A stretch of DNA of 64,000 nucleotides, taken from positions 62,001 to 126,000 of the forward strand of contig NZ_JAAFGM010000008.1 of NCBI RefSeq assembly GCF_012931985.1, written 5' to 3'. The notes under the pieces were generated by a model. The model ran no database searches, was not told the DNA's origin, and saw nothing but the letters and a program-made list of their open reading frames with translations. The number at the start of each line of letters is the position of its first letter. Within the stretch, counting starts at the first letter, position 1. The translations under genes were made by a program, and so were the position numbers. This DNA is from Candidatus Roseilinea sp. NK_OTU-006 (lineage in GTDB: Bacteria; Chloroflexota; Anaerolineae; J036; Brachytrichaceae). Below are positions 17,503 through 27,274 of this stretch, in pieces.

Positions 17503-18348
17503 CTACTCGAGCAAGGGCAACCCCAGCAGAAACGCAGGCCCGACCTGTTCGATCTTGCGCGCTGCTAGGACGGTCGCGTGCGAAGCAGCGGTCACGGGAT
17601 CTTTGCCGCGCGCCAGGCCGGCCAGTGTCGCGCCGCAGAAGGTGTCGCCGGCGCCGGTGGGGTCGAGTTCATTCGCCGGATCGGCGGGGAGCGGCGTGGC
17701 CTGGTCTCCGGCGATCACGATCGCGCCGCGCCGGTCGAAGGTGATGAACAACAGGGCGCCCGCGCGGGTGCGCATGGAGACGCGGCCCGCGACCCGCAAC
17801 GATCCCCACAAGCCAATCGCCTCATTCTCGTTCATGAAGAACAGGTCGGCTTGCTCGAAGATGGCGCGCACAGTCGCCGGCTCGTTTTGCACGATGCGGT
17901 AATACGTGCCGGCGCTGATCCGCTGCGCGCCGCGCTCACGGCACACATGCAAGAAGTCAAGCATCTTGTGCGCCGAGCTGAGCGCAGCGATGTGCACGAA
18001 TGCGTAGCGTGAGAGGTCGTCGGGGAGGTGGCCGGTTGTCAGTTGCGACTCTGCGCCCCACGACGCGCCGACCAGCGTCGCCCGGCCCTCGCCGTGGTGC
18101 GCGATCTCCAGGTGCGGCAGCGCGTCCGGCGGAACCTCAGGGCCGATCCAGTCCAGGCGTTCTGCAACCGGCGCCAACAAAGCAGGGAGCGGCGTGGGCC
18201 GAGGGCCGAGCAACGTGACGGGCACGCCGGCGCACCGCGCCGCCAGCGCAGTGTACAGGCCGGCGCCGCCGATGGTGTGATAGGTGCGACCGCCGATGTG
18301 CAGCGTGTCCAGCGAGACGCAGCCGACGACGAGGATGCCATTGCTCAT
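17503..18348 (-). CDS. PfkB-family carbohydrate/nucleoside kinase
   Basis: The 281-residue ribokinase-like protein would phosphorylate a sugar or nucleoside with ATP in the cytoplasm. The second PfkB signature LDPTGAGDTFCGATLAGLAR carries the catalytic Asp and the anion hole. The N-terminal region (VVGCVSLDTLHIGGRTYHTIGGAGLY) matches the first part of the fold with the substrate-side Gly-Gly. The segment FFMNENEAIGLWG corresponds to the N-x-x-E motif of Mg binding. It is shorter than ribokinase, and the substrate cannot be named. Its 5' end is divergent from the cyclo-ligase gene. Confidence 0.88.
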   Translation of the reverse strand: MSNGILVVGCVSLDTLHIGGRTYHTIGGAGLYTALAARCAGVPVTLLGPRPTPLPALLAPVAERLDWIGPEVPPDALPHLEIAHHGEGRATLVGASWGAESQLTTGHLPDDLSRYAFVHIAALSSAHKMLDFLHVCRERGAQRISAGTYYRIVQNEPATVRAIFEQADLFFMNENEAIGLWGSLRVAGRVSMRTRAGALLFITFDRRGAIVIAGDQATPLPADPANELDPTGAGDTFCGATLAGLARGKDPVTAASHATVLAARKIEQVGPAFLLGLPLLE

Positions 18349-18391
18349 GATCCAGGCTGCCGACTATACGCGACCGGCACGCTTACAATAC

Positions 18392-19036
18392 ATGCCGTCC
18401 AACTCACGCTGTCGCACCGTGCCCCAGTCGAAGGCTGACATCCGCCGACAGATCCGCGCGCTGCGCGACGCGGCGCCGGCCGATCTGCGCGCCGAGTGGA
18501 GCGCGCGCATCTGTGCGAAGGCGCTGGCATTGCCGGCATACCGGTCCGCACAGACGATTCACATCTTCCTCTCGTTCCAAAGCGAAGTGGACACTCAGGC
18601 TATCATCGTGCATGCGCTGGCATGCGGCAAGCGCGTGGTCGCGCCGGTCTTCGTGAAGGGCAGCGACGAGACGCCATGCGCGCAGATCACGTCGCTCGAG
18701 CCAAGCGCATTCGACTTCGGCCGGTGGGGGCTGCGCACGCCGAAGGTGCTACAGCTTGTGCCGCCGGACGAAATAGACTTGGTGTTCGCGCCGGTGGTGG
18801 CGTTTGCCTGCCTCGCTCCCGGCGGTGGCCCTCTGCAGGAGACACACAAGGCCGGCGTCGCGCGCATCGGCTATGGGATCGGCTTCTACGATCGCTTCCT
18901 GAAGCGCGTCCGAGCGGGCGCGCCCAAGATCGGCTTGGCGTTTGAGTTGCAACGGGTCGAAGCGATCCCCTCAGCACATTTCGACGTGCCGCTGGACGGC
19001 GTCATCACCGAGGCTTCGGAGTATCCGCCGGGCTAG
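18392..19036 (+). CDS. 5-formyltetrahydrofolate cyclo-ligase
   Basis: The enzyme (MTHFS, YgfA/Fau family) converts 5-formyl-THF to 5,10-methenyl-THF using ATP. The basic N-terminus KADIRRQIRALRD and the C-terminal signature RIGYGIGFYDRFLKR, with the substrate and phosphate loop, are diagnostic. ATG 18392 follows TACAAT (18384-18389) by only 2 bases. A GTG at 18419 in the same frame would give a leader of about 20 bases and also fits the family's N-terminus. The further upstream open frame lies in the divergent PfkB gene and is rejected. The 3' end overlaps the convergent amidohydrolase gene by 4 bp. Confidence 0.88.
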   Translation: MPSNSRCRTVPQSKADIRRQIRALRDAAPADLRAEWSARICAKALALPAYRSAQTIHIFLSFQSEVDTQAIIVHALACGKRVVAPVFVKGSDETPCAQITSLEPSAFDFGRWGLRTPKVLQLVPPDEIDLVFAPVVAFACLAPGGGPLQETHKAGVARIGYGIGFYDRFLKRVRAGAPKIGLAFELQRVEAIPSAHFDVPLDGVITEASEYPPG

Positions 19037-20580
19037 GATGATGGGTCCTCGCCCTCCATCCGCTGCATCACCTCGCGCCAGAACGCCCAGCAGTCATCCA
19101 CGTCCTTTTGCGTTTTCGGATCGAGCGGCCGCCGGAAGGGCAGCGCGTCCACGCGCTCGAAGAACTCGGCGATCAGCGCGTCGGCGTCCAGCGTCAGCAG
19201 CTTGCGATCGCGCACCACGACGTCGCCGTTGACGATGACGTGACGGACCGAGGCGCCGGTCTCGCAGTGCACAAGCATGCCGTAGGCATCGTTCATCGGC
19301 GCAAGCGTCGCCGTGCGCGTGTCGAGTAACACGATATCGGCCAACTGCCCACTTTGCAGCCGGCCCAACTGACCGCCCAGCAGCATCGCCGCCGCTCCGC
19401 CCAGCGTCCCGGCCTCGAACGCCTCGCGCGCCGTAATCCACGCCCTGGGATCGCGATGCGTGAGATTGTGGATGAGCGCGGCCAGTTTGATCGCGTCGAA
19501 CATGTTCTGGTTGTCACTGCTGCATGCGCCGTCCACGCCCAGCGCCACGGTGATGCCGCGATCGCGCATCGCGCGCATCGGCATCAGGCCGCTGCCCAGC
19601 TTGAGATTGGCTGCCGGATTGTGCACGGGAATCGCGCCTCGTTCGGCCAGGCGGTCCAGATCGTCCGCGCGGCGAATCCAAACGCTATGCGGCAGCGTCA
19701 CTTCAGGAGAGAGCAAATCTTCGTCGTACAACCAGTGGATCACAGTTTTGCCGCGCGCGCGCCGGATGCAGTAGTCTTGCACGCGCGTCTCGACGCAGTG
19801 CATGTGCACGCCGGCGCCGTGTTTGCGCGCCAGTTCCAACGACCACTGCAAGCATTCGGTGGTCACCAGTTGGCCGGCGGCCGGCCCGAGGAAGGTTTGC
19901 AGCCGGCCGCCATGCGAGCGGTGCCAGTCGCGCATCCAGTCGTCGAACATGGCGAGGTTGTCGCGAAGCACGCCGCGGCGATAGTCGTCGCGGTCGGGCC
20001 GATAGCCGCCGTGGGACAGGCCATAGACGCTGCCGCGCAGGTCGTAGCCCAGCGCGTCGGCGGCGTCGAGCACGTAGTCGTGATCGTCGTACATCGGGGC
20101 CACAGTCGCTCGGATGCCGCTATCGCGGTAGGCTTCCATCGCGGCGTCCAGGTATTCACGCTGCCATGGGCCGCTGTGCCACAGATGGTCGAGCGAGCCG
20201 GTCACGCCGCTGAGCAGCATCTCGATCGCGCTCATCGCTGCGCACAGGTAATGGTCGCGCGCGGTGTATTCGCCGCAGGTGCCGTAGAGCCAAACCAACC
20301 ACGGCTCCAGCGGCATGCATTCCGTCGCGCCGCGCATGTAGTTCTCCGGCGAGTGGGTATGCGCGCTGATCAAGCCGGGGATGGCAAGCAAGTGGCGGCC
20401 GTTGATCACCTCCAGATTGCCGATTTGCGCTTTGCGATTTGCGATTGATGCCAGATTGAGCTCCCGCGACGGCGCAACTTCGGAGATGCGGCTGCTTTCG
20501 ATGAGGATGGACTGGTCGCGCGCGATGCTACGCGGCGCAGTCGGGTCGAGGACGTCCACGTGTTCGATCAGGATGGCCAT
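19033..20580 (-). CDS. amidohydrolase family protein (TrzA/AtzB/guanine-deaminase-like)
   Basis: The 515-residue protein has the composite amidohydrolase fold. Metal ligands are seen in LISAHTHSPENYMRG (HxH), VHMHCVETR and TVALGVDGACSSDNQNMFD (terminal Asp). HNPAANLKLGSGLMPMRAM is the conserved loop before the Asp. It probably hydrolyses C-N bonds of a heterocycle or guanidino compound; substrate unknown. It is the second amidohydrolase in the window but lacks the CYTH extension of the one at 6530. Near residues 46-55 it carries a short insertion coded by a 7-bp repeat tract (20422-20449). Confidence 0.88.
   Translation of the reverse strand: MAILIEHVDVLDPTAPRSIARDQSILIESSRISEVAPSRELNLASIANRKAQIGNLEVINGRHLLAIPGLISAHTHSPENYMRGATECMPLEPWLVWLYGTCGEYTARDHYLCAAMSAIEMLLSGVTGSLDHLWHSGPWQREYLDAAMEAYRDSGIRATVAPMYDDHDYVLDAADALGYDLRGSVYGLSHGGYRPDRDDYRRGVLRDNLAMFDDWMRDWHRSHGGRLQTFLGPAAGQLVTTECLQWSLELARKHGAGVHMHCVETRVQDYCIRRARGKTVIHWLYDEDLLSPEVTLPHSVWIRRADDLDRLAERGAIPVHNPAANLKLGSGLMPMRAMRDRGITVALGVDGACSSDNQNMFDAIKLAALIHNLTHRDPRAWITAREAFEAGTLGGAAAMLLGGQLGRLQSGQLADIVLLDTRTATLAPMNDAYGMLVHCETGASVRHVIVNGDVVVRDRKLLTLDADALIAEFFERVDALPFRRPLDPKTQKDVDDCWAFWREVMQRMEGEDPSS
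20422..20449. repeat. heptanucleotide repeat tract inside the amidohydrolase gene
   Basis: Four consecutive 7-bp units read GATTTGC, GCTTTGC, GATTTGC and GATTGAT. A related AGATTGC stands just before (20414-20420). The tract is within the coding region, adds an apparently non-conserved stretch (NRKAQIGNL), and lies between the first strands and the HxH motif. Confidence 0.5.
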
Positions 20581-20780
20581 AGCGGCTGATGATACCGGTC
20601 AGCGGCCTTCGCCGGTGCGGGAATTGCTCAAGCGCGCCGGCGGCCCCCCCAGCTTCATCTCATTCGCCGGCGGCTTGCCCAAGCCGAAGCACTGGCGCGG
20701 ATCGCTACAACCGAGGCCGCCCTGCGCAACCATAGCGCCTTCGCCCACCCGGCGTAAATGGTAGAATGCATTTTGCAAAT

Positions 20781-20852
20781 TGGGGCGTCGCCAAGTGGTA
20801 AGGCAGCGGACTTTGGATCCGCCATTCGTTGGTTCGAATCCAGCCGCCCCAG
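20781..20852 (+). tRNA. tRNA-Gln (anticodon TTG)
   Basis: A complete cloverleaf is visible. The acceptor arms TGGGGCG (20781-20787) and CGCCCCA (20845-20851) pair fully, and the discriminator base G at 20852 fits tRNA-Gln. The anticodon loop reads CTTTGGATC with anticodon TTG, the T-loop contains GGTTCGAATCC, and the D-loop AAGTGGTAAGGC. CCA is not encoded. It lies between the amidohydrolase and lon genes and is read away from the former. Confidence 0.95.
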
Positions 20853-20855
20853 TAC

Positions 20856-20908
20856 AAATCGAGGATCAAAGGGGACGGCGACCGCGATGATCCTCGATTT
20901 ACTTTTTT
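20856..20908 (+). terminator. intrinsic terminator after tRNA-Gln
   Basis: AAATCGAGGATCA (20856-20868) pairs perfectly with TGATCCTCGATTT (20888-20900), followed by ACTTTTTT. It starts 3 bases after the tRNA. Its right arm overlaps the stop codon of the convergent lon gene (20899-20901). The T-run is on the tRNA strand only. Confidence 0.8.
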
Positions 20909-23493
20909 GACCGCTTAGCGCGCGCCTTGCCATTGCTCTGTTCGCGCCCGCGCTTTGCCGGCATCAGCGCTGCGGCCAAAGCCTGCTCCACCCGGTCCAC
21001 CAAGACGAACTTCAACGAGTCGCGCACTTCCGGCGGCAAATCCTCCAGGTCCGGCTCGTTGCGCTTGGGCAGGATGATCGTCTTCAACCCAGCGCGATGC
21101 GCGGCGAGCACCTTCTCTTTGATGCCACCCACCGGCAGCACCGAGCCGCGCAGCGTGATCTCGCCCGTCATGGCCACGTCGTGGCGCACCTTGCGGCCGG
21201 TGAACAACGACGCCAATGCTGTGGCGATGGTCACGCCCGCCGAGGGGCCGTCCTTCGGCTGCGCGCCGGCCGGCACGTGGATATGAATGTCGCTCTTGTC
21301 GAAGATCTTTGGGTCAATCTTCAGATCGCCGGCGTGGCTGCGCACGTACGAGAGCGCCGCCTGGGCGCTCTCCTTCATCACATCGCCGAGCTGGCCGGTG
21401 AGTTGAAAGCCCTTCGACCCGGGCATGCGCGTGGCCTCGATGAAGATGATCTCACCGCCCACCGGCGTCCAGCTCATGCCGGTAGCCACACCGGGGATCT
21501 CGGTGCGTTCGACGACTTCGTCGTAGAACTTGGCCTTGCCGCGCAGGTCAGGCAGGCTCTCGGGCGTGACGTGGAAGGGCAACGTCACCTTGCCCTCTTG
21601 GGCGCGCGCCACCAACCTGCGGCAAATGTTGCCGATCTCACGCTCCAGGTTGCGCACGCCGGCTTCGCGCGTGTACTCGCGCATCAGCTTCAGGATCGCT
21701 TCGTCGCTGAAGGTCACCTCGCCGGGGCGCAGGCCGTTCTCCTTGAGTTGGCGCGGCACCAGATAGCCCTGGGCGATGTGCAGCTTCTCGCTCTCGGTGT
21801 AGCCGCTCAGTTGCAGGATCTCCATGCGATCGCGTAACGGGCCGGGGATGGTCTCCAGCGTGTTCGCCGTGCAGATAAACATGGTCTGCGAAAGGTCGAA
21901 CGGCACGTCCAGGTAGTGATCGCGGAACTCGCGGTTCTGCTCGGGGTCGAGCACCTCGAGCAAGGCGCTGGACGGATCGCCGCGGAAGTCGCTGCCCATC
22001 TTGTCCACCTCGTCGAGCATGAAGACGGGATTGCGGCTCTCGGCGCGGCGGATGCTCTGGATGATCCGGCCGGGCATGCTGCCGATGTAGGTGCGGCGGA
22101 AGCCGCGAATCTCGGCCTCGTCGCGAATGCCGCCCACGCTCATGCGGATGAACTTGCGGCCCATCGCCCGCGCGATGCTGGCGCCCAGCGACGTCTTGCC
22201 CACGCCCGGCGGACCGACGAAGCACAAGATCACGCCCTCGCGCTCGCGGCGGATCCAGTCGGCCTCGGGTTGCAGGTGGGCAGGCTGCGCCTCATTTGTC
22301 GGCTGCGCCTCCGCCTGCAACTGGGCACTCGCCGCTTGCAACTCCTGGCGGCGCTTGCGCACGGCCAGGAATTCCAGGATGCGCTCTTTGATGTCTTGGA
22401 GGCCGTAGTGGTCCTCGTCCAGCACTTGGCGCGCATGGGCGATGTCCAGGTTGTCCTGCGTGGTCTTCTGCCAGGGCAACGACACCATCCAGTCCAGGTA
22501 GGTGCGAATAACGCTGTATTCGGCAGACTGCGTCGGCATCTTCGCCATACGGTCGAGTTCGCGCTCGGCCTCTTTGCGCGCTTCCTCGTTCATGCCGCTG
22601 GCGGCGATCTTTTCGCGGAAGGCGTTGATCTCGATCTGCTGCTCATCGGCCTCGCCCAGTTCGCGCTGGATGGCCTTGATCTGCTCGCGCAAGAAGTACT
22701 CCCGCTGCACCTTCTCCATCTCGCTCTGCGCTTCGCTCTGAATCTTCTTGCCGAGCTGGAGCACTTCCAACTCTTTGTTCAAGAGCTGGAGCAAGAAGAG
22801 CATCTTATTGGGCAGACCGTCCATCTCGAGCAGCCGTTGCGCATCGTCCAGGTCTATGCGCGTGTACGTCGCGACGGCATAGGTGAGCTGGCGCGGGTCC
22901 TCGATGCTCTGGATCATCTGCGCCAATTCGTCGGGCATATCCGGGCGCAATTCGGCCATCTTGTTGAAGCCCTCGCTGATGTTGCGCCGCAGCGCCTCGA
23001 TCTCGAGGGAGTTCTCCCACATCTCCGGCAGCGGCTCGACCTTGGCGACGATGTAGGGGTCTTCGCTGACGATCTCGACGATGCGGAAGCGCTCCGCGCC
23101 TTGCACGATCATGTTGACCACGCCGTCCGGCGCCTTGAAGTGACGCGCGATCGTGGCGATCGTGCCGACGGTAAAGATGTCCTCCGGCCCCGGCTCGTCT
23201 TTCTCCGGGTGCTTGCTGGCCACCAACCCAATCGGCATTTTGCGCAGGGTCACATCGTCAATCAGGCGAATCGAACGTGGCTGCGACACGCGCAACGGCA
23301 ATGCCGACAGCGGATAGACCAGCACGCCGCGCAACGGTAGGATGGGCAGCACCCCCAACGACTCCGATCGGCCTGTGCCGGATTGCTGTTCCTGAGCCGG
23401 CGCATCGGTCGGCTCGTTCTCGTCGGCCATTTCTTCCAGCAGATGGTCCAACAAGAGTAGATCCAATGGATTCCTTTGCATGCTTTCGCGCAT
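20899..23493 (-). CDS. lon: ATP-dependent Lon protease (LonA)
   Basis: Lon degrades damaged and regulatory proteins in the cytoplasm as a AAA+ hexamer. The 864-residue protein has an N-terminal substrate-recognition domain (from [20 protein letters not shown], about residue 47), then a helical region. The AAA+ module has Walker [10 protein letters not shown] and Walker [12 protein letters not shown]. The C-terminal protease domain carries the Ser-Lys dyad: Ser in [16 protein letters not shown] and the Lys in [14 protein letters not shown]. The C-terminus is Lys/Arg-rich. The ATG at 23493 (MRESMQRN) or 23481 (MQRNPLDL) may be the start. It follows murI by 37 bp on the same strand. Confidence 0.97.
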   Translation of the reverse strand: MRESMQRNPLDLLLLDHLLEEMADENEPTDAPAQEQQSGTGRSESLGVLPILPLRGVLVYPLSALPLRVSQPRSIRLIDDVTLRKMPIGLVASKHPEKDEPGPEDIFTVGTIATIARHFKAPDGVVNMIVQGAERFRIVEIVSEDPYIVAKVEPLPEMWENSLEIEALRRNISEGFNKMAELRPDMPDELAQMIQSIEDPRQLTYAVATYTRIDLDDAQRLLEMDGLPNKMLFLLQLLNKELEVLQLGKKIQSEAQSEMEKVQREYFLREQIKAIQRELGEADEQQIEINAFREKIAASGMNEEARKEAERELDRMAKMPTQSAEYSVIRTYLDWMVSLPWQKTTQDNLDIAHARQVLDEDHYGLQDIKERILEFLAVRKRRQELQAASAQLQAEAQPTNEAQPAHLQPEADWIRREREGVILCFVGPPGVGKTSLGASIARAMGRKFIRMSVGGIRDEAEIRGFRRTYIGSMPGRIIQSIRRAESRNPVFMLDEVDKMGSDFRGDPSSALLEVLDPEQNREFRDHYLDVPFDLSQTMFICTANTLETIPGPLRDRMEILQLSGYTESEKLHIAQGYLVPRQLKENGLRPGEVTFSDEAILKLMREYTREAGVRNLEREIGNICRRLVARAQEGKVTLPFHVTPESLPDLRGKAKFYDEVVERTEIPGVATGMSWTPVGGEIIFIEATRMPGSKGFQLTGQLGDVMKESAQAALSYVRSHAGDLKIDPKIFDKSDIHIHVPAGAQPKDGPSAGVTIATALASLFTGRKVRHDVAMTGEITLRGSVLPVGGIKEKVLAAHRAGLKTIILPKRNEPDLEDLPPEVRDSLKFVLVDRVEQALAAALMPAKRGREQSNGKARAKRSKK

Positions 23494-23530
23494 AGGTTAA
23501 CACACTTACCGCGCGAGCGTTGATCGGGCG

Positions 23531-24349
23531 TTAGAGGGTCAGCAACCGCGCCGGTACAGGGTAGCCCAGCAGCACCGACGCAACCTGCGCAAACCGGCCG
23601 GCGGATCCGGTGGTCCAGAATTCACGCGCCGGCGTTCCGTCGGCAGATAAAGTGAGTTCGAGCCACACCTGCCGCGTGCGGCGGGCGACGGCCGGCGCCG
23701 GGTCAAAGACCGTCACGGCATGCGCGACCGGATGCGCTGCCTGCCACGCGCTGATCGCCTGCTCGATCCACGGCCGGAGAAAGGGGAAGTGTGTGCATCC
23801 CAGCACCAGCGTATCGGCGTCCTGTGCCAAGAGCGGCATGACACAGTCGCCGACCAGGCGACGCAACTCGGCGTCCTCTGCGCTGCCGACTTGCGACTGC
23901 ATTCGCTCCACGGCCTCTACCCAGCCGAGGCAGGGCTGTTCGATGATGTGCAGATCGCGCCCCCAGCGCGAAACCAGGCTGGCGTAACGCGCGCTCCGCA
24001 GCGTGGTCGGCGTCGCCAACACGCCGACCACGCCCGTTCGCGTGTGCAGCGCCGCCGGCTTGATGGCCGGCTCCATGCCGACGAACGGCGTCGTCGGGAA
24101 GGTGGCGCGCAACGCCTCGAGCGCCGCAGCCGAAGCGGTGTTGCACGCGATGACGACGACGCGGCAGCCGCGCGCGATCAACCAACCGGCGGCGCGCAGC
24201 GTGAGCGCACGCACCTCGTCGAGCGATCGCTCGCCATAAGGGACGTGCGCTTGATCGGCGAGATAGGTCAGCGGGGCATCGGGGATAAGTCGGACGATTT
24301 CGCGCCACACCGACAGTCCACCGACGCCGGAATCGAAGACGCCTATCAA
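23531..24349 (-). CDS. murI: glutamate racemase
   Basis: The enzyme makes D-glutamate for peptidoglycan without a cofactor, using two Cys residues. The 272-residue protein begins MIGVFDSGVGGLSVWREI (substrate Asp-Ser). The first catalytic Cys is in VVVIACNTASAAAL, and the second in VLGCTHFPFLRPWI. PYGERSLDEV is also typical. It lies upstream of lon on the same strand. The 144-bp gap to the cyclophilin gene upstream contains only weak repeats of GCTGAACACT (24429-24485) and no gene. Confidence 0.95.
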   Translation of the reverse strand: MIGVFDSGVGGLSVWREIVRLIPDAPLTYLADQAHVPYGERSLDEVRALTLRAAGWLIARGCRVVVIACNTASAAALEALRATFPTTPFVGMEPAIKPAALHTRTGVVGVLATPTTLRSARYASLVSRWGRDLHIIEQPCLGWVEAVERMQSQVGSAEDAELRRLVGDCVMPLLAQDADTLVLGCTHFPFLRPWIEQAISAWQAAHPVAHAVTVFDPAPAVARRTRQVWLELTLSADGTPAREFWTTGSAGRFAQVASVLLGYPVPARLLTL

Positions 24350-24493
24350 GGGAAAGGCTTGTCCAATGTCGGTCGCGTCACGGCTTCACAAGCACCGAGG
24401 CGCCGCCACCTGCTTCGACGCGATCGGCGCTGCGAACACTCTGGGCATCACCGACACGCTGAACACTTTCGACACCGCTGACACTCCCCAACG

Positions 24494-25003
24494 TTACTCC
24501 GCGATGATCTCCACACGGATCAACGCCTCGCCGGGTTGGCGGGCACGGCCTGGGTCGCGTTCGGGGATGGCATTCACCACGTCCATGCCTTCGATCACCC
24601 GGCCGAAGACGGCGTGTTTGCCGTCCAGCCACGGCGTGGCGACGTGCGTGATGAAGAACTGCGAGCCGTTGGTGTTCGGGCCGGCGTTAGCCATGGACAA
24701 AACACCCGGCTCATCATGTCTGAGCGCGGGATGGAACTCGTCCTCGAACTGATAGCCGGGGCCGCCGCGGCCGGTGCCGGTAGGGTCGCCCCCCTGGACC
24801 ATAAAACCCTTGATCACGCGATGGAAGGTCGTGCCGTCGTAGTAACCCTCGCGCGCCAGGAAGACGAAGTTGTTGACCGTGCGGGGAACTTTATCAGCGA
24901 ACAGCTCGATCACGATGTCGCCCTTGCCAGTCTTGAGCCGCGCCTTGTATTTCTTAGCCGGGTCAATGACCAGGGGTGGCGGGGATTTGTATTGCTTTGC
25001 CAT
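24494..25003 (-). CDS. cyclophilin-type peptidyl-prolyl cis-trans isomerase
   Basis: A cytoplasmic cyclophilin that speeds proline isomerisation during folding. The 169-residue protein shows the family core: [21 protein letters not shown] (catalytic Arg and Gln), [20 protein letters not shown], and [19 protein letters not shown] (Trp and His of the pocket). There is no signal peptide. The ATG at 25003 ([10 protein letters not shown]) is preferred over the frame opening at 25045, which has an Arg-rich leader not typical of the family. It is divergent from the ABC operon at 25110. Confidence 0.93.
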   Translation of the reverse strand: MAKQYKSPPPLVIDPAKKYKARLKTGKGDIVIELFADKVPRTVNNFVFLAREGYYDGTTFHRVIKGFMVQGGDPTGTGRGGPGYQFEDEFHPALRHDEPGVLSMANAGPNTNGSQFFITHVATPWLDGKHAVFGRVIEGMDVVNAIPERDPGRARQPGEALIRVEIIAE

Positions 25004-25109
25004 AGCGCGCATTCTCTCACGCCGCAGCGTTAAGGCTTTCTTCACACAAACCCATTCGTCCCTTAAAGGATTTTGGTTGAAATGCGCCTGTGACTAACCG
25101 GAGGACATC

Positions 25110-26291
25110 ATGAGAAAGATCAACGTGTTCATGCTGACTACGACGATGGCGCTCGCGTTGGCCGCTTGCGCTACCACGCCGCAGGCCAGGATGGTGCCTG
25201 AGGCTGTGCAGCAGACAAAGGAAGGGACCGCCGCTGCGACTGCCATGCCCCAAGCGCAGGAAGCGACGAACATGGCAGCGCTGATCGCTGCGGCGCAGGC
25301 CGAAGGTGAGCTAAACGTCATCGCCCTGCCGCACGACTGGTGCAACTACGGCGAGATGATCGAAACCTTCAAGCAGAAGTATGGTTTGAAGGTCAACGAG
25401 ATCACGCCCGACGCCGGCTCCGCCGAGGAGCTGGAGGCAGTGAAGGCCAACAAGGACAACAAAGGCCCGCAAGCGCCCGACGTGCTTGACATCGGCCCGG
25501 CCTTCGCCGTGCAGGCGGTCGAGGAAGACCTCGTCGCGCCCTACAAGGTCTCGACCTGGGACACCATCCCCGATAACCTGAAGCACCCCGACGGCCTGTG
25601 GACCGGCAACTACTACGGCGTGATGGCGATGCAGGTGAACGTGGATGCCGTCCCCGCCGTGCCGCAGGACTTCGCCGATCTGCTCAAGCCGGAGTACAAG
25701 GGCATGGTCTCGATCAACGACCCGCGCATCGGCAACTCGCAGGCCCAGGCGGTGTTCAACGCCGCATTGGCCATGGGCGGCTCACCTGACGACTCGTCGA
25801 AAGGCCTGGAGTTCTTCGCGCAGCTCAATGCTATCGGCAACTTCCTGCCGTCGTGGAACCAGCAAACCTTCGGCCGTGGCGAGACGCCGATTGTCTTCGA
25901 CTGGGACTACAACGCGCTGGCCCAACGCGACGCCAACAAGGACAGCATCAACATCGAGGTGGTCATCCCTAAGTCGGCGCAACTCGCTGGCCACTATGCC
26001 ACCGCCATCAGCAAGTATGCGCCGCATCCTAACGCTGCTAAGCTGTGGATGGAGCACGTCTTCTCCGATGAAGGCTCGCTGATCTGGATCAAGGGCTATT
26101 GCCATCCGACGCGCTACAACGACTTGGTGGCGCGCAAGGTGATCCCCGCAGACCTGGCTGCCAAGCTGCCGTCGGACGAACTGTATGCGAAAGCCACCTT
26201 CCCCACACTGGAGCAGTTGAACAAGCACAAGCAACTGCTGGCCGAAAACTGGGACAAGGTGACCAAGATCGAGTTCCGCAAGCTCCAGTGA
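25110..26291 (+). CDS. ABC transporter substrate-binding lipoprotein (PotD/iron family type)
   Basis: Family 1 extracellular solute-binding protein. The 393 residues start with a lipoprotein signal (lipobox LALAACATT, Cys at about 20), then a flexible linker. A two-lobed domain follows, starting near AQAEGELNVIALPHDWCNY and including LDIGPAFAVQ and GNYYGVMAMQVN. It is the first gene of an operon with two permeases and an ATPase of the polyamine/iron/aminoethylphosphonate type; the actual substrate is unknown. GGAGG (25100-25104) precedes the ATG. The mature part has many Asp/Glu, as in binders of cationic ligands, but this is only suggestive. Confidence 0.88.
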   Translation: MRKINVFMLTTTMALALAACATTPQARMVPEAVQQTKEGTAAATAMPQAQEATNMAALIAAAQAEGELNVIALPHDWCNYGEMIETFKQKYGLKVNEITPDAGSAEELEAVKANKDNKGPQAPDVLDIGPAFAVQAVEEDLVAPYKVSTWDTIPDNLKHPDGLWTGNYYGVMAMQVNVDAVPAVPQDFADLLKPEYKGMVSINDPRIGNSQAQAVFNAALAMGGSPDDSSKGLEFFAQLNAIGNFLPSWNQQTFGRGETPIVFDWDYNALAQRDANKDSINIEVVIPKSAQLAGHYATAISKYAPHPNAAKLWMEHVFSDEGSLIWIKGYCHPTRYNDLVARKVIPADLAAKLPSDELYAKATFPTLEQLNKHKQLLAENWDKVTKIEFRKLQ

Positions 26292-26316
26292 GCTGCCGAT
26301 GGCCGTAGAATCGTCG

Positions 26317-26351
26317 CAGAAACCAGGTTTCCTAGAGAAACCTGGTTTCTG
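26317..26351. repeat. perfect 15-5-15 palindromic repeat in the ABC operon
   Basis: CAGAAACCAGGTTTC (26317-26331) pairs perfectly with GAAACCTGGTTTCTG (26337-26351) around CTAGA. Each arm is itself nearly palindromic (GAAACC-GGTTTC). It lies in the gap between the binding-protein and first permease genes, ending 17 bases before the permease ATG. A diverged copy is at 14748-14782. Confidence 0.8.
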
Positions 26352-26368
26352 TGATTCTGTCTAGCGCG

Positions 26369-27256
26369 ATGGATACCACGATCGCCGCTCCCAGAACCAA
26401 GCCGGCCGGCCCACCGGTGTCGTGGGCCTGGCTGGGGACGCTGCCGTTCTTTCTGTTCGTCTTCGCCTTCCTTCTGCTGCCCTCGCTGACGATCATGGCC
26501 GGCGCATTTCGCAACCCGAATGGCAACTTCACGCTCGACAACATCGCCGGGCTCTTCCAACCGCTCATCCTGGAGTCGTATCGCACCAGCATCGAGTTGA
26601 GCGTCGTTACAGCGGTGGTCGGCGCGAGCCTAGGCGCGTTGCTGGCCTACGCGATTACCTGGGGCGGTCTCTCGGGCCGCATTCGCTCGGGCGTCATCAC
26701 CTTCAGCAGCGTGGCGGCGAACTTCGGCGGTATCCCGCTGGCGTTTGCCTTCATTACTTTGCTCGGTCGCACCGGCGCGCTGCCGGTCTTCCTCCGCAAT
26801 GTCTTCGGCATTGACCTATATGCTGCCGGCTTCAGCATCTACACCGTGCAGGGCTTGATCCTGGCCTATCTGTATTTTCAATTCCCGCTCATGCTGCTGA
26901 TCATGGTGCCAGCGTTCGATGGGTTGAAGCGGGAGTGGCTCGAGGCCGCTACGAACCTGGGCGGCACGCCGTTCGACTTCTGGCGCTATGTTGGCCTTCC
27001 GATTTTGTTGCCGTCGTTCCTGGGTGCGACGGTGTTGTTGTTCGGCAACGCCTTCGGCGCCTATGCCACCGCCGAAGCGCTCACCGGCAGCAAGGTGGAC
27101 GTGGTGACCCGCGTGATCAGCCGACAAATTCGCGGTGATGTGCTCTACAACCCCGGCTTGAGCTATGCGTTGGCCTTCGGCATGGTCGTGATCCTGGCGA
27201 TATCCATCGCGTTGTATGTTGGGTTGCAGCGCGTCACAGCGCGCTGGTTGCGTTAG
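26369..27256 (+). CDS. ABC transporter permease (PotB-like)
   Basis: Integral membrane subunit, 295 residues, with about six hydrophobic segments starting at LGTLPFFLFVFAFLLLPSL. The EAA loop lies near EAATNLGGTPFDFWRYVGLP. The last periplasmic part (FGNAFGAYATAEALTGSK) matches polyamine/iron-type permeases. The ATG at 26369 (MDTTIAAP) is used; an in-frame GTG at 26351 falls inside the palindromic repeat. It is followed 18 bp later by the zinc-ribbon gene. Confidence 0.9.
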   Translation: MDTTIAAPRTKPAGPPVSWAWLGTLPFFLFVFAFLLLPSLTIMAGAFRNPNGNFTLDNIAGLFQPLILESYRTSIELSVVTAVVGASLGALLAYAITWGGLSGRIRSGVITFSSVAANFGGIPLAFAFITLLGRTGALPVFLRNVFGIDLYAAGFSIYTVQGLILAYLYFQFPLMLLIMVPAFDGLKREWLEAATNLGGTPFDFWRYVGLPILLPSFLGATVLLFGNAFGAYATAEALTGSKVDVVTRVISRQIRGDVLYNPGLSYALAFGMVVILAISIALYVGLQRVTARWLR

Positions 27257-27274
27257 CGCCGGAGGAGCGGGGAG

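Noticed and set aside
24429..24485. Three GCTG(CG)AACACT-like repeats in the murI-cyclophilin gap
   Set aside because: Spacing is irregular (29 and 19 bases) and the units are degenerate, so it could be chance. No operator or CRISPR-like regularity.
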